A DNA stretch of 64,000 nt from Avena insularis (GCA_023614405.1 CM042692.1:120025503-120089502), one strand, 5' to 3'; shown: positions 12,601 through 26,546, counted from the first letter of the stretch. Program-made: numbers and translations. Notes: generated by a model from the sequence alone, not told the origin.

Positions 12601-14848
12601 ATGTCACTTCATAAGTGATCTTTCAATCATTTGTCTTGCGACATTTTAGCAATAGTGTTTATGGATGTGATTTCTCCAACTAGACTTGTAAAAGTTCATC
12701 CATCCTTTATGGAATACGGTAATTATTTGAACATCCATTGTTCCCATGATACCAAAACAAAATAACAATTATTTAAACAAATCTTGAAGGCTTGGTTTGA
12801 TGACAACGAAAAACACAATAACACTTTATTTGTTTTCGATGAACATCATCACTCATTCTCTTGCTGGTTACTTAGGCCATTGTAGTTCATGAATTGCGTT
12901 GTCCTGTATGACACTTCATACCAACCAATTCGGTATCCAATACCTAAGAACCATATTGTTTAACAAGCAAGGAATATAGCCATAACATGTATATCTTCTA
13001 TATAGCTAAGTTGGACATCTCCAACCTTTTATTTTTTGCCAAATATTTTATAGATTCTCTTTCAGCAATTCCTTTTCTTTTAAAAGAATCTATCAACATC
13101 AATAGTGGTGTCATCAACATGACACATGGTACAAAGCGTATATAGTCAAATACTAATACCTTTGGACTTGCACTTTGAAGTGGATCACCATCATCAAATG
13201 TTTGGTGTTCTTTCAAAAATCCATTCTTTAGTAATCTATTAGTGTAGTAAACATTTTACTTACATCTTCTATTCATCCTTATCATGACAACTTTCATGAT
13301 CAAGCTACTATATCCTATAAGGAAGAATCGCGAGTATAGTATCAGTTCCCAAAACCTTTTTGGTAGATTCGGATGCCTAGCATCTCCATCCTTCACAAAT
13401 TCTCATACAATATGAGAACATGTATTTTGCTAAGTTATACTCTATCATAATGCAACCAAAAACATTGTTTCAGATATCACAATATCTTTCACACATGATG
13501 GTTTCTGAAACAATTTCCAGATCCAATATAATCTTGATATTAAAACAACTTTTTGAATATCAATAATCATGGAGACAAACATGATACTTTAGATACTAAC
13601 ATTGGAATTCTTACTCTTGATTTAATACTACTTATTAAACTTCATGGAGTAAATAGAGTTTTCTGAAAGTTTGCAATAGGACATATAAACTTTAAATTGA
13701 CATTCAAAACAATACGATACCAGTTCGTAAAGTAAATATCCAGAATTCTATAGTTCTATGATCTCAAATAAAAACTAAGCATAAGGTAGAAAACGAATGC
13801 CAATGACTACAACAAACTATGCAAATTCACTTTGATTTAATTTATGGCAAATTTGGTTCGACTAATCCAAATTAGAAATGAACTCCCACTCAAAAACGAC
13901 ATCCCTCGTGCCTTTTTGGTGATTACATGAACCAAATCCACTACACCAAGTCCGATCATCATGTGAGTTGATGTAGCTTCAAAGGCGAGCATCTATATGG
14001 GCATCATATCAACTATATGACTCATGCTTAACCTTTCGGTCCGTGTTCCGAGGCCATGTCTGTACATGCTAGGCTCGCCAAGTAAGAACCTTAGTACTCG
14101 CATGTGTAAAACTGTCTTACACCTATTTGTATGAAAGCGTAGAGTCGAGTACACCTGATCATCACGTGATGTCTCAAAATACGATCCACAAAACGGTGCA
14201 TACTTAAGGAAGAACACATTTTTATCTTGATATCTAAAAGAGGGATTATCTTACAATGCTACAGAAAGCGCCAAACTAGCAGTATAAGATGCTAACATCT
14301 AATGTGTAAAGTGAGATGATATGGTCCATGCATTTGATCTCTATAACTTGCATCGTGGTATGATCTCTATCATTCCTTTGTGTGTAAGGCCAAGGTCTAT
14401 GTAACTTACACGTTGAGTGTGTTGTAAGAGTATCTATCATACATCTACTTACAACAATACCATATCGATACACTAGCCCAGCAACGATCTAAACTAGAAG
14501 CCTCTAATTTATCAATTGCAAATTTTACGTGGCTTAGGGCTTTCGGAGATAGAACCGTTCTTACCTACGAACATGAACCACAACGAGGATAACTAAGTTA
14601 TTAGAAACTCGATGTAAATCAGATATTGACTATAGTAGGAGAGACACCCCAGACCGCTTATGCAAAACAAGTTGCATGTCAGTCGTGGAACCGGTCTCAT
14701 GTACGATGACATGTAAGGTTGGTCCGAGCCGCTTCATCCCACTATGCCACCAATATCCAAAATAAATAGAAGATGCAATAACATGATCATCATCGCCCAC
14801 ATATCAACATATGTGTACTACCCGTGCTAAGCACCTACGCATAGATCA
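12600..14848 (-). pseudogene. Leader and eroded gag region of the guest copia element
   Basis: This lies between the primer-binding site and pol. The part near 13860-13980 is the reverse complement of a leader like that at about 58800-58940 of the Angela-like element (shared GTGGATTTGGTTC and GAGTGGGAGTTC order). Gag should follow at lower coordinates, but I cannot identify a domain with confidence. No frame of useful length remains. Confidence 0.5.
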
Positions 14849-14861
14849 GGCTCTGATACCA
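14849..14861 (-). other. Primer-binding site of guest copia element
   Basis: The minus strand reads TGGTATCAGAGCC, a perfect plant initiator-Met tRNA binding site, one base from the LTR starting at 14863. Confidence 0.85.
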
Positions 14862-14862
14862 C

Positions 14863-16558
14863 TGTTGGATCTGCAGCATAGAAAACAAAAAAATTCCTAC
14901 GGTGTGAACTACACGCCAAGATCTAACTACTAGGTACAAAGCAACGGGTGGACATACATCCAACGAGAACTTACCCTCGTAGACAACGAGCTTTGTTAAC
15001 AAGTAGGAACTCGTGGTTGATGTAGTCGTACACTTGCCGATCTCAAGATCGTGATGAAGTCCAGCAGTCCGGCCCAAAGACGTCCATCAGATCCAGCTCC
15101 AGCACCACCAAGTCTAGCACCGCAAAGCAGCGGTGCATCCGTGATCGCACACACGTCCGGTACCCGACAACCTCCATCCCTCGCTCCAGCAAAGCAGCGG
15201 AAGTAGCAACTCCTTTCCAGATAAAGCCACCGGGAACATGTATCTCGCTAATCCGAGACCATGGGGGAATAATACTAGAGGGGGAGAGAGATCCTTCACA
15301 AGGAGGTGTGAGTGAGAAGTGAGGAGGGGGTGGCCTTTTATAGGAGGAGGGGGTGCCCCTCCTTCATGGACGGCGCATGGAGGGGGTGACCCTTCACCTC
15401 CTCCATTCATGTGGTGGTAACCCCTCCACATTAAAATGCCCCTTCACATTCTCTTTTAAAGTCTCCACTTTAAACGCATTAAATTTCTCCAAATTTAATG
15501 CTCTCTCATTTAATAAAAATCTTTTATTATTTTTATTCAGAATTTTGGTAATTACTTTAATTAACAAACATTCACATAAAACCCCCTGCAACATTTCAAT
15601 ATTACATGCAGAACCAATTTCAGCATTTTCACCCGAAACAGTTTCGGTGTCTATTGAAATAATTCCAGCGCTTTCTTAAATCTTTATCTGAAACATATTT
15701 GCTCCAAATGGTGTCGGTATCCCTTAAGTGTGTCACCCTACAGTTCATGAATAATGCAGACATGATCGAGACCCCTCTCCGTCAATAATCAGCAGTGGGA
15801 CCTAGAGATCCATACTGACTCCTACACATTCAACGATGACTTTTGTGATCGTGAGAACCTTTAACTCTAGTAACTAAATCCCTTTGTCCCGCGATATATT
15901 ACATGTCCGAGATTCGATCATCGGTATCTCCATACCTAGTTTGATCTCATTACCGACATGCACTCTTTTCTCGTTCCCGTGATATAACATTCTGGTGATC
16001 ACATCACTTGCTTGCAAGCTATTTCAATGTGATATCACCGAGAGGGCCCAGAGTATATCTATCCGTCATCGGGATGGACAAATCCCACTCTTGATCCATG
16101 AGCCTCAACATAACACCTTCGTAATCGAACCCACCTTTATAGTCACCCTGTTACGGTGTGACGTTTGATGTTATCAAGATACTCTTCCGGTGTTAGCAAT
16201 TAACATGATCTCATGGTCTAAGGATAAAGATTACTTCGTATGATATTATAGCAATATAAACATAATGACTTTGATCGTAATGCTATACTTCGGATGAATG
16301 TTCATCACATCATTCCACCAATGGTGTGACCTTGTTATTAACAACATCCAATGTCCATGATCAGGAAACCTTGATCATTTCATAATCAACAAGCTAGTCT
16401 ATAAGAGAGGCATAACTAGGAACCCTTTTTGTTTATTAAACACACATGTATTGATGTTTCCGATCAATACAATTCTAGCATGTAAAATAAACATTTATCA
16501 TAAACCTGGAATAAGATAATAACCACTTTATTATTGCCTCTCGGGCATATTCATTTCA
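14863..16558 (-). repeat. 5' LTR of guest copia element
   Basis: About 1.70 kb. It ends TGCAGATCCAACA on the minus strand beside the primer site and starts TGAAATGAATATGCCCGAGAG at 16558, where CATAC follows. It has a TATA box at 15334-15344 and R-region hairpins at 14999-15051. In this copy one hairpin base is changed so that the RNA stem would hold a G-U pair. Confidence 0.85.
14999..15051 (-). promoter_or_regulatory. R-region paired hairpins, guest 5' LTR
   Basis: The palindrome CGATCTTGAGATCG is intact (15038-15051). The second stem reads ACGAG-TTCCTA-CTTGT on the minus strand (14999-15014), so the one substitution keeps a G-U pair. See 8467-8519. Confidence 0.5.
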
Positions 16559-16563
16559 CATAC

Positions 16564-18089
16564 ATCCAACGAGAACTTACCCTCGAAGACAACGAGTTTT
16601 GTTAACGAGTAGGAACTCGTGGTTGATGTAGTCGTACACTTGCCGATCTCAAGATCGTGAGGAAGTCCGAGCGCCGCAACTCAGCAGCGCATCCATACTC
16701 GCACACATGTTCAAGCCACCGGACAACCTCCACCTCCTCGCTCCAAATGATCCAGTGAGCAAAGAACCTTCCGCATTTAAATGCCACCGGGAACATGTAT
16801 CTCGCTAATCCGAGACCATGGTGGAATAATTCTAGAGGGGGAGAGAGATCCTTCACAAGGAGGTGTAAGGAAGAAGGAGGAAGAGGGTGGCCTTTTATAG
16901 GAGGAGGGGGGTGCCTCCTCACCTCCCCCATTCATGTGGTGGTAACCCCTCCACATTAAAATGCCTCTTCACATTCCCCTTTAAAGTCCCTACTTTAAAT
17001 GCATTAAAATTCTCCAAGTTTAATGCTCTCTCATTTAATAAAACCCTTTTATTAAATTTATTCAGAATTTTGTTAATTACTTTAATTAACAAACATTCAC
17101 ATATAACCCCTTGCAATATTTCAATATCACATGTAGAACCACTTTCTGCAATTTCACCCAAAACAATTTCCGGTTTCTATCGAAACAATTCCTGCGCTTT
17201 GAAAATTCTTTCGTCTGAAACATATGTGCTCCAAAATGGTGTCCGGTAACTCTTATGTGTGTCACCCTACGGTTCGCGAATAATGAAGACATGATTGAGA
17301 CTCCTCTCAGATCAATAATCAGAAGCGGGACCTAGAGATCCATACTGACTCCTGCATTTTCAATGATGACTTCTGTGATCGTGAGAACCTTTAACGCTTG
17401 TAACTAAATCCCTTTGTCTCGCGATATATTACATGTCCGAGATTCGATCATCGGTATATCCATACCTATATTGATCTCGTTGCCGACATGCACTCTTTTC
17501 TCGTTCCCGTGATATAACATTCTAGTGATCACATCACTTGCTTGCAAGTTAACCAATGTGATATCACCGAGAGGGCCCAGAGTATATATATCCGTCATCG
17601 GGATGGAAAAATCCCACTCTTGATCCATGAGCCTCAACATAACACCTTCGTAGCACTGAACCCATCTTTATAGTCACCCTGTTACGGTGTGACGTTTGAT
17701 GTTATCAAGATACTCTTCCGGTGTTAGCAATTAACATGATCTCATGGTCTAAGGATAAAGATTACTTCGTATGATGTTATAGCAATATAAACATAATGAC
17801 TTGATTGTAATGCTATACTTCGGATGAATGTTCATCACATCACTCCACCAATGTTGTGACCTCGTTATTAACAACATCCAATGTCCATGATCAGGAAACC
17901 TTGATCATCTTGTTAATCAACGAGCTAGTCTATAAGAGAGGCATAACTAGGAACCCTTTTTGTTTATTAAACACACATGTATTGATGTTTCCGATCAATA
18001 CAATTATAGCATGCAAAATAAACATTTATCATAAACATGGAATAAGATAATAACCACTTTATTATTGCCTCTCGGGCATATTCCCTTTA
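16564..18089 (-). repeat. Remaining part of host copia 3' LTR
   Basis: Continues the LTR begun at 8236-8330 after the guest insertion; together about 1.62 kb. On the minus strand it starts TAAAGGGAATATGCCC at 18089 (TG changed to TA). It carries a TATA box at 16891-16901 and hairpins at 16605-16657. It is closest to the LTR at 22969-24618. Confidence 0.85.
16605..16657 (-). promoter_or_regulatory. R-region paired hairpins, host 3' LTR
   Basis: Both hairpins are intact: ACGAG/CTCGT at 16605-16620 and CGATCTTGAGATCG at 16644-16657. Confidence 0.5.
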
Positions 18090-18389
18090 GTCTTCCACTT
18101 GCACTAGAGTCAATAATCTAGTTTGAAAAACTTTGCGTATTGAACACCTATGGATTTCTGGTGTTGCATATACGCTATTGCTAGTGGTTAACATAATCTC
18201 CGGATCTGACAGTTTCAGGTCCGTGTGTATTTGCATGTCTTTGCATCTCTATGCATCACTCATTCTCAAATGAGATGGCATTGTATAAATTTGGTCCTTT
18301 GGTGAGACCTTTAGTTTGTTCGGGTTAAAATATGTTGATATTATTGTCACACAATATATCTTCATAGTATTAGCCCACTTTGAACCACA

Positions 18390-20690
18390 CCTAGTTTGAT
18401 AACAAACTACTTAACACAAATGCCCTCCTTTGCTGCTACTATAGCAGTTATATACTTAGCCTTTTGTTGTAGTATCCGTCATAATGTCTCAACTTTGGAA
18501 CTCATCCAAATCCATCATGGAACATCCTTTCCATTACATTGTGCCACCCATAGTCTAAATTGATATAAATTTAATTTGTATCTTCTGACAAAAATAGTAT
18601 CAATGTAACACTTTACAATGAACTACCTTTAACTATTTGCCACTTATACATGATATATTCTTAGTTCTTCCAAAGCTCATAAGAATATCTTTACTATCGT
18701 CCAATGATCATCTTATGAATCATTCTGGTATGTGCTCATAACATTTAGAGCATAGGAAATTTTGGATATATACATATCATGGTATAATCGATCAAAATCT
18801 TCATGTGATTTTACCCACCAAATGTTGGAACACTTGAATCTTGATACAATCCTTTCCATGCAGCAAGAACCTTTCTTGTTGTTTCCATATTGAACCCTTT
18901 CAATATCTCATATATGTATGTCTGGCACAACCATATTAGTGCCTCAATCTATCCATATAGATGTTGATGCCTAATATTCCGGTTTTGCCCAAGTCTTTAA
19001 TGAAATTCTTAATTTGTGTCAATACAAGATACATCATTTCCAATTAACAATATGTCCTCTACATAATGTATTAGAAATATGTCTCGGTGCTCCCACTTAA
19101 TTTCTTGCAAATGCAAGCATCTTCATCATCTCCGATGAATTTAAACTCTTTTAACAATTTCATCATGGTGAAGGTTCCAACTCCGCTATGCTTACTTCAA
19201 CTATTGAAGTTTGCATGCCCTTTTAGCACCCTTTGAATTAACAAAACCCTTCGGACCGTGTCATGTACACGTCCTACGTAACCATTCTATTAGAAGAACC
19301 TTGTTTTGTTTATTCAACTACCATATACCAAATTATATATAGTGGTTGCTACATTAATCCGTCAAGACTAAATATCGCTATGAAAGATCAAATCTTGTCA
19401 TAGTCAACTCCTTGAACATTGTTGTAAAATTCTTTCTGACATGTCGACTATTTCATAGATGTTAAACATCCATGTCTTATATCTTTATAGATCCAAACAA
19501 GACCGATAGGCTTCACGCCTTTCCGGAGGGTCTTCCAAGTTCAGAAACTTGATTTCTCGTGTATGGATACTATCACGGATTCTATGACTTCTAGTGATTT
19601 TATGGAGTCAGGGCCCATCATTGCTTCTTTGCATGTAGGCGGTTCATCATTGTCAAAACAATAATTACTTGCTTATCAAATCACACTATTTGATTCTTAC
19701 CGACCCACATGATTCAATAGGAACTCTAATCTCCGAGTTCACACCCTTTGTAATCACGGGAGCCATGAGCATTGTGGCCGCCACCGGGATACTTTCCGGC
19801 GCTGTGCTACTTAGCACATATAGCTAAGGTTCAACAACCTTATCAAAGTTCTATTGTCCTCCCACTTAACTTTTCACGAGAAATTCCTTCTCAAGAAACT
19901 TGATGTTCCAAGTAACAAACTCTTTTGTCCTCGGTGTTATGGAGAAATTCCCAACAAATTCTTTGGGATAACCTACAAAGACGTGCTTATCCAACTTTGG
20001 TTGTAAACATTTTACTTATGCATAGCATATACCAAAATTTAAGAAAAGACAATTCAGGTTTTATCCCAAACCATAACTTATATGGTGTCATTTCAACGGA
20101 TCACGATGGTGCTTTTTTCAGTGTAAAAGCGGTAGTCTCTAAAGCTTTAATCCTTAAAACAAAATGGTAGTTTTATAAATGACACCTTTGATCTTACCAT
20201 GTCAAACATGGTTTGATTTTATCTCTCGAATATGCCAAACTCCTATGGTTTATCGGGAAACACAAATCATGGAACAATTCCTCAAATCTTAAGTGTTTTG
20301 CTAAACATGTAACTCAAATATCTTCCTTTATAATCAAATCATAAACTCTTTTATTTTATTGTTACAATGATTTTTCACTTCATCTTGAAAGTCTTTGAAC
20401 AATTTTCAAATGTTTCATACTTCTTCCTAATTAAGTAAATATATAGATATATTCACTTAAATTTCTGGAGAAAGCATATGAAGCAAAAAGATCCATCGCA
20501 TATGGCTACACATAATGGACTATGCACATCAGCATGCACAATTTCCAATAAGCTAGTCATCAGTTCCTCTCTGGCCTATGGACGGAGTTTCAATTATCTC
20601 GAGGAAAGTCTCACATGCGTTAATTGATCAAAATCAAAGACTCCAAAAATCCATCAACATGGAGTTTCTTCATGTTTTCTTTCCAATATA
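18390..20690 (-). pseudogene. pol: Eroded copia pol of the host element
   Basis: This is the counterpart of 10300-12600, offset by about 8.1 kb and similar at most positions, with its own small indels. The same landmarks can be read on the minus strand: an integrase-core remnant near 20500-20585, an integrase tail near 19890-20110, an RT start near 19540-19660, a late RT piece near 18820-19020 and RNase H near 18410-18490. Stops and frame changes occur throughout. Shared damage in both copies suggests that the source element was already degenerate, although some damage is private to each copy. Confidence 0.6.
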
Positions 20691-22954
20691 ATTTAAAACA
20701 GCGATGTCACTTCATAAGTGATATTTTAATCATTTGTCTTGCGACATTTTAGCAATAGTGTTTATGGATTTGATTTCTCCCACTAGACTTGTAAAAGTTC
20801 ATCCATCGTTTATGGAATACGGTAATTTATTTGAACAACCATTGTGCTCGTAATACCGGAACAAAATAACAATTATTAAAACAAATCTTGAAGGCTTGGT
20901 TTGACGACAACGAAAAACACAATAACACTTTATTTGTTTTCGATGAACATCATCACTTATTATCTTGCTAGTTACTTAGGCCATTGTAGTTCATGAATTG
21001 CGTTGTCCTGTATGACACTTCATACCAACCAATTCGGTATCCAATACCTCAGAACCACATTGTTTAATAAGCAAGGAATACAACCATAACATGTATATCT
21101 TCTATATACCTAAGTTGGACATTTCCAACCTTTTCTTTTCTGCCAAATATTTTATAGATTCTATTTCAACAATTCCTTTTCTTTTAAAAGAATCTATAAA
21201 CATCAATAGTGGTGTCATTCACATGACACATAGTACAAACCTTGTATATAGTCAAATACTAATACCTTTGGACTTGCACTTTGAAGCGGATCACCATCAT
21301 CAAATGTTTGGCATCTTTCAAAAATCCATTCTTTAGTAATCTCTTAGTGTAGTAAACATTTTACTTACATCTTCTATTCATCCTTATCATGAAAACTTTC
21401 ATGATCAAGCTACTATAGCTTGTAAGGAAGAATCGTGAGTATAATGTTAGTTCCCAAAACCTTTTTGGGAGATCCGGATGCTTAGCATCTCCATCCTTCA
21501 CAAATTCTCATACAATATGAGAACATGTATTTTGCTAAATTATACTCTATCATAATGCAACCAAAAACATTGTTTCAGATATCACAATATCTTTCACACA
21601 TGATGGTTTCTAAAACAATTTTCAGCTCCTATATAATCTTGATATTAAAACAACTTTTGAATATCAATAATCATGGAGGCAAACATGATACTTTAGATAC
21701 TAACATTGGAATTCTTACTCTTGATTTAATACTACTTATTAAACTTCACTGAGTAAATAGGGTTTGCTGAAAGTTTGCAATAGGACTTCTAAACTTTAAA
21801 TTGACATTCAAAACAATACGATACCAGTTCGTAAAGTAAATATCCAGAATTCTATAGTTCTATTATCTCAATTAAAACTAAGCATAAGGTAGTGAACAGA
21901 CACCAATGACTACAAAAAATTATGCAAATTCACTTTTATTTAGTTTATGACAAATTGAGTTCGACTAATCCAAATTAGAAATGAACTCCCACTCAAAAAC
22001 GACATCCCTTGTGCCTTTTTGGTGATTACATGAACCAAATCCACTACACCAAGTCCGATCATCACGTGAGTCGGTGTAGCTTCAAAGGCGAGCATCTATA
22101 TGGGCATCATATCAACTATATGACTCATGCTTAACCTTTCGGTCCGTGTTCCGAGGCCATGTCTGTCCATGCTAGGCTCGCCAAGTAAGAACCTTAGTAC
22201 TCGCGTGTGTAAAACTGTCTTACATCCGTTGTATGAAAGCGTAGAGTCGAGTACACCCGATCATCATGTGATTTCTCGAAACACGATCCATAGAATGGTG
22301 CATACTTAAGGAAGAACACATTTTTATCTTGATATCTAAATGAGGGATCATCTTAAAATGCTACTAAAACGCCAAACTAGCAATATAAGATGCAAACATC
22401 TAATGTGTGAAGTGAGATGATATGGTCCATGCATTTGATATCTATCATATGCATCATGGTATGATCTCTATCATTCCTCTGTGTGTAAGGCCAAGGTCTA
22501 TGGAACTTACACGTTAGGTGTGTTGAAAGAGTATCAACTATACATCAACTTACAACATTACCATATCATGACACTAGCCCAGCAACGATCTAAACTAGAC
22601 GCCTCTAATTTATCAATTGCAAGTTTTACGTGGCTTAGGGCTTTCGGAGATAGATCCGTTCTCACCTACGAATATGAACCACAACGAGGATAACCAAGTT
22701 ATTAGCAACTCATTGTAAATCAGATATTGACTATAGTAGGAGAGACAGACACCCGCCAGCCACTTATGCAAAACAAGTTGCATGTCAGTCGTGGAACCGG
22801 TCTCATGTACGATGACATGTAAGGTTGGTCTGGGCCGCTTCATCCCACTATGCCACCAATATCCAAAATACATGAAAGAAGCAATAACATGATCTTCATC
22901 GCCCACATATAAACATATGTGTACTACCCATGCAAAGCACCTACGCATAGATCA
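20690..22954 (-). pseudogene. Leader and eroded gag region of the host copia element
   Basis: Homologous to 12600-14848. The leader near 21960-22080 again matches the type seen at 58800-58940. No gag domain can be named with confidence, and nothing else is visible in this stretch. Confidence 0.5.
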
Positions 22955-22967
22955 GGCTCTGATACCA
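22955..22967 (-). other. Primer-binding site of host copia element
   Basis: A perfect TGGTATCAGAGCC on the minus strand, one base from the LTR at 22969. Confidence 0.85.
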
Positions 22968-22968
22968 T

Positions 22969-24618
22969 TGTTGGGTCCGCACCATAGAAAACAAAAAATT
23001 TCCTACGATGAGAACTACACGCCAAGATCTATCTACTAGGTACAAAGCAACGGGTGGACATAAATCCAACGAGAACTTACCCTCGAAGACAACGAGTTTT
23101 GTTAACGAGTAGGAACTCGTGGTTGATGTAGTTGTACACTTGCCGATCTCAAGATCGTGAGGAAGTCCGAGCGCCGCAACTCAGCAGCGCATCCGTACTC
23201 GTACACACGTTCAAGCCACCGGACAACCTCCACCTCCTCGCTCCAGTGATCCAGCAGAAGCAACAACTCCTTCCAGACTAAATGCCACCAGGAACATGTA
23301 TCTCGCTAATCCGAGACCATGGGGGAATAATTCTAGAGGGGGAGAGAGATCCTTCACAAGGAGGTGTAAGGAAGAAGGAGGAAGAGGGTGGCCTTTTATA
23401 GGAGAAGGGGGTGCCCATCCTTCATGGCCGGCGCATGGGGGGTGACTCCTCACCTCCCCATTCATGTGGTGGTAACCCCTCCACATTAAAATTCCTCTTC
23501 ACATTCCCCTTTAATGTCCCTACTTTAAATGCATTAAAATTCTCCAAGTTTAATGCTCTCTTATTTAATAAAACTCTTTTATTAAATTTATTCAGAATTT
23601 TGTTAATTACTTTAATTAACAAACATTCACATATAACCCCTTGCAATATTTCAATATCACATGCAAAACCACTTTCTGCAATTTCACCCGAAACAATTTC
23701 CGGTTTCTATCGAAACAATTCCTGCGCTTTGCAATTCTTCGGTCTGAAACATATGTGCTCCAAAATAGTGTTCGGTAACTCTTAAGTGTGTCACCCTACG
23801 GTTTGCGAATAATGCAGACATGATTGAAACTCCTCTCAGATCAATAATCAGAAGCGAGACCTGGAGATCCATACCGACTCCTGCATTTTCAATGATGACT
23901 TCTGTGATCGTGAGAACCTTTAACGCTTGTAACTAAATCCCTTTGTCTCGTGATATATTACATGTCCGAGATTCGATCATCGGTATCTCCATACCTAGTT
24001 TGATCTTGTTGCCGACATGCACTCTTTTCTTGTTCCCGTGGTATAACATTCTAGTGATCACAACACTTGCTTGCAAGCTAACCAATGTGATATCACCGAG
24101 AGGGCCCAGAGTATATCTATCCGTCATCGGGATGGAAAAATCCCACTCTTGATCCATGAGCCTCAACATAACACCTTCGTAGCACTGAACCCATCTTTAT
24201 AGTCACCCTGTTACGGTGTGATGTTTGATGTTATCAAGATACTCTTCCGGTGTTAGCAATTAACATGATCGCATGGTCTAAGGATAAAGTTTAGTTTGTA
24301 TGATGTTATAGAAATATAAACATAATGACTTGATCGTAATGCTATACTTCGGACGAATGTTCATCACATCATTCCACCAATGTTGTGACCTCGTTATTAA
24401 CAACATCCAATGTCCATGATTAGGAAACCTTGATCATCTTGTTAATCAATGAGCTAGTCTATAAGAGAGGCTTAACTAGGAACCCTTTTTGTTTATTAAA
24501 CACACATGTATTGATGTTTCCGATCAATACAATTATAGCATGCAAAATAAACATTTATCATAAACGTGGAATAATATAATAAGCACTTTATTATTGCCTC
24601 TCGGGCATATTCCCTTCA
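22969..24618 (-). repeat. 5' LTR of host copia element
   Basis: About 1.65 kb. The minus strand starts TGAAGGGAATATGCCCGAGAG and ends GGACCCAACA, with proper TG...CA ends. It is followed by the target duplication GATAT. TATA box at 23392-23402; hairpins at 23105-23157. Confidence 0.88.
23105..23157 (-). promoter_or_regulatory. R-region paired hairpins, host 5' LTR
   Basis: Both hairpins are intact: ACGAG/CTCGT at 23105-23120 and CGATCTTGAGATCG at 23144-23157. Confidence 0.5.
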
Positions 24619-24725
24619 GATATGATAATCCAAATGACTTGGCTTGAGAAAATATAATTGATGAAGTTCCCTTAATTCTTCATGATGTGGCCAAGTCTCT
24701 AGTGACCTCCAACCAACACCTATTG

Positions 24726-25201
24726 ATCAAGTTTTAGCTAGATGGTCCCCAACAAAGTTGGGTCCTAAGAAGTTAGTAACAATAGGCTTGGCCACCCAAA
24801 TGGTTCTTTTCTTGACACCACATTGGGCACCAACATATTTAGCAAACACATTGACAACCTCATCCTTACGAAGAGAATAAACATCATCAATCATGATAGG
24901 GTTGTATGAGGAGTTGCCAATGGTGCATGAAGAAGAGAGGTGACCTTTCTCATGACATATGTATCAAGTTCTTTTATTACCTTTCTTCACACTTGATTTC
25001 TCCACCATAGGAGTATTATCTTGATTCTTCTTTATAAGTGGCCTTTCTTCAACTTGAGGTAGACCATGACCTTGAACTTGAAGGCTCTTCCCTTTTTGCT
25101 TCTCACTAAGAGTCTTATTCTTCAATGGACAAGATCTAACATGGTGCCCTTCAATTTTGCACTTGAAGCAAACAATTTTGGTTGAATTCTTAACTTGTTC
25201 T
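24726..25201 (-). pseudogene. gag: Element X gag, C-terminal part with zinc knuckles
   Basis: A minus-strand frame continues exactly in register from 27104 once the solo LTR and one GTTCT are removed. It holds a zinc knuckle CFKCKIEGHHVRSC (C-x2-C-x4-H-x4-C, about 25129-25170). A second knuckle near 24920-24960 has its first Cys position disrupted by a TGA stop (YICHEKGHLSSSC). A tail of the TIWVAKPIVTN type follows, ending at TGA 24726-24728. That tail is typical of gag proteins of some grass copia-like elements. Downstream sequence to 24618 is non-coding. Gag would form the particle and bind RNA; this copy is dead. Confidence 0.65.
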
Positions 25202-26546
25202 TGTTGGAGATATGCCCTAGAGGCAATAATAAATGTAGTTATTATTATATCTTTGTGTTTATGATAAATGTTTACATTCATGCTATAATAGTATTAACAA
25301 GGAAACATTAATACTTGTGTGATTTGTAAACTTAATTTGAAGTCCCTAGTATAGCCTCTATACTTCACTAGCTTGTTGGTTGATTGATGATTGTGGTTTC
25401 CCTATCATGAACATTGAGATGTTATCAACAACAAGATCATATCGTTAGGAGAATGATATGGTGGACATACTCCTATAGACAAGCGTAGCATAAAGATCAA
25501 GTCATTTCAATAGTTCAATTGCTATATGCTTTCTGATACATAGTAACCTAATTCCTTCGACCATGAGATCATGCATATCACCTTTACTGGATGGATGTTT
25601 TGATGTCATCAAACACCACACCGTAACAGGGTGGCTATAAAGGTGGCATTGAGTGTTCGGAAAGTATTGGTTGAAACACATGGATCAAGAGTGGGATTTG
25701 TCCATCCACATGACGGATAGATATTCTCTGGGCCCTCTCGGTGAAATGTCATCCAATTAGCTTGCAAGCATGTGACTGGCTCACAAGGGATCACATATCA
25801 CGGGAACGAGAAAAGAGTACTTATCAGTAACGAGGATGAACTAGGTATGCAGAGATATCGACGATCATAACCTCGGATAAGTAACATATCGTGAGACAAA
25901 GGGAAATTGGTATCGTATGTAAGTGGTTCATTCGATCGCAAAGTAATCGTAGAAATATGTGGGAGCCATATGAATTTCCAGATTCCTCTATTGGTTATTG
26001 TTCGGAGAAGTGTCTCGATCATGTCCGCATAATTCACGAACCGTAGGGAGACACACTTAAGGATTCGACGTTGTTTGAGTAGTTATGGTATTATGAGAAA
26101 GAGACCGAATGTTGTTCGGAGTCTCGGATGGGATCCGGGATATCACGAGGAGATCCGGAATGGTCCGGAGAATAAGATTCATATAAGGAAAGTCCTGTTT
26201 TGGAGTTGGGGAATGGTTCCGGTGTTTTCATCGGGAACATTCTAGAAGGTCCTGAATGTCCGACTTCGGAGGGGAAGGGTACATGAATGTGTCATTGTAA
26301 GTTGGAATGATTGCATCATGTACTAAGTGTTCTCGCTGTCCAAAATAAAGGGTTTATTTAAATCCTAAATTGAAAAGTCAAACGGCTAGTTTGAAAGTCA
26401 AACGGCAAGTTTTGGAAAGTGGAAAGAGGAGGAGAAGTGGAAACCGAGTTGGGGAGGGATTCCCTCCTCCCCAAGCCGGCGCCCCACCTCAAGGCCGATT
26501 TGGGGAGGGACTCCACTCCCTCCCCTTGGCTGCCGGCCCTCCCACC

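Larger units (their letters stand above)
8331..16558 (-). mobile_element. Degenerate copia retrotransposon, guest copy of the same family
   Basis: This 8.2-kb element has LTRs at 8331-10016 and 14863-16558, an interior at 10017-14862 and a primer-binding site at 14849-14861. It lies in the same orientation as its host. Its two LTRs resemble each other more than the host LTRs (for example CCAATTTCAGCATTTTCACC in both guest LTRs against CCACTTTCTGCAATTTCACC in the host's), which shows they are a pair. The perfect CATAC duplication shows a real insertion, not unequal recombination. Confidence 0.85.
8236..24618 (-). mobile_element. Degenerate copia retrotransposon, host copy (contains a guest copy)
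   Basis: This minus-strand element is related to BARE1/Angela. It is flanked by a perfect GATAT target duplication (8231-8235 and 24619-24623). Its 3' LTR is split into 8236-8330 and 16564-18089 by a second element of the same family; the interior is 18090-22968 and the 5' LTR 22969-24618. The primer-binding site at 22955-22967 matches initiator-Met tRNA. The interior is about 4.9 kb and holds only eroded gag-pol traces, so the copy cannot move on its own. It landed in element X just downstream of gag. Confidence 0.85.
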
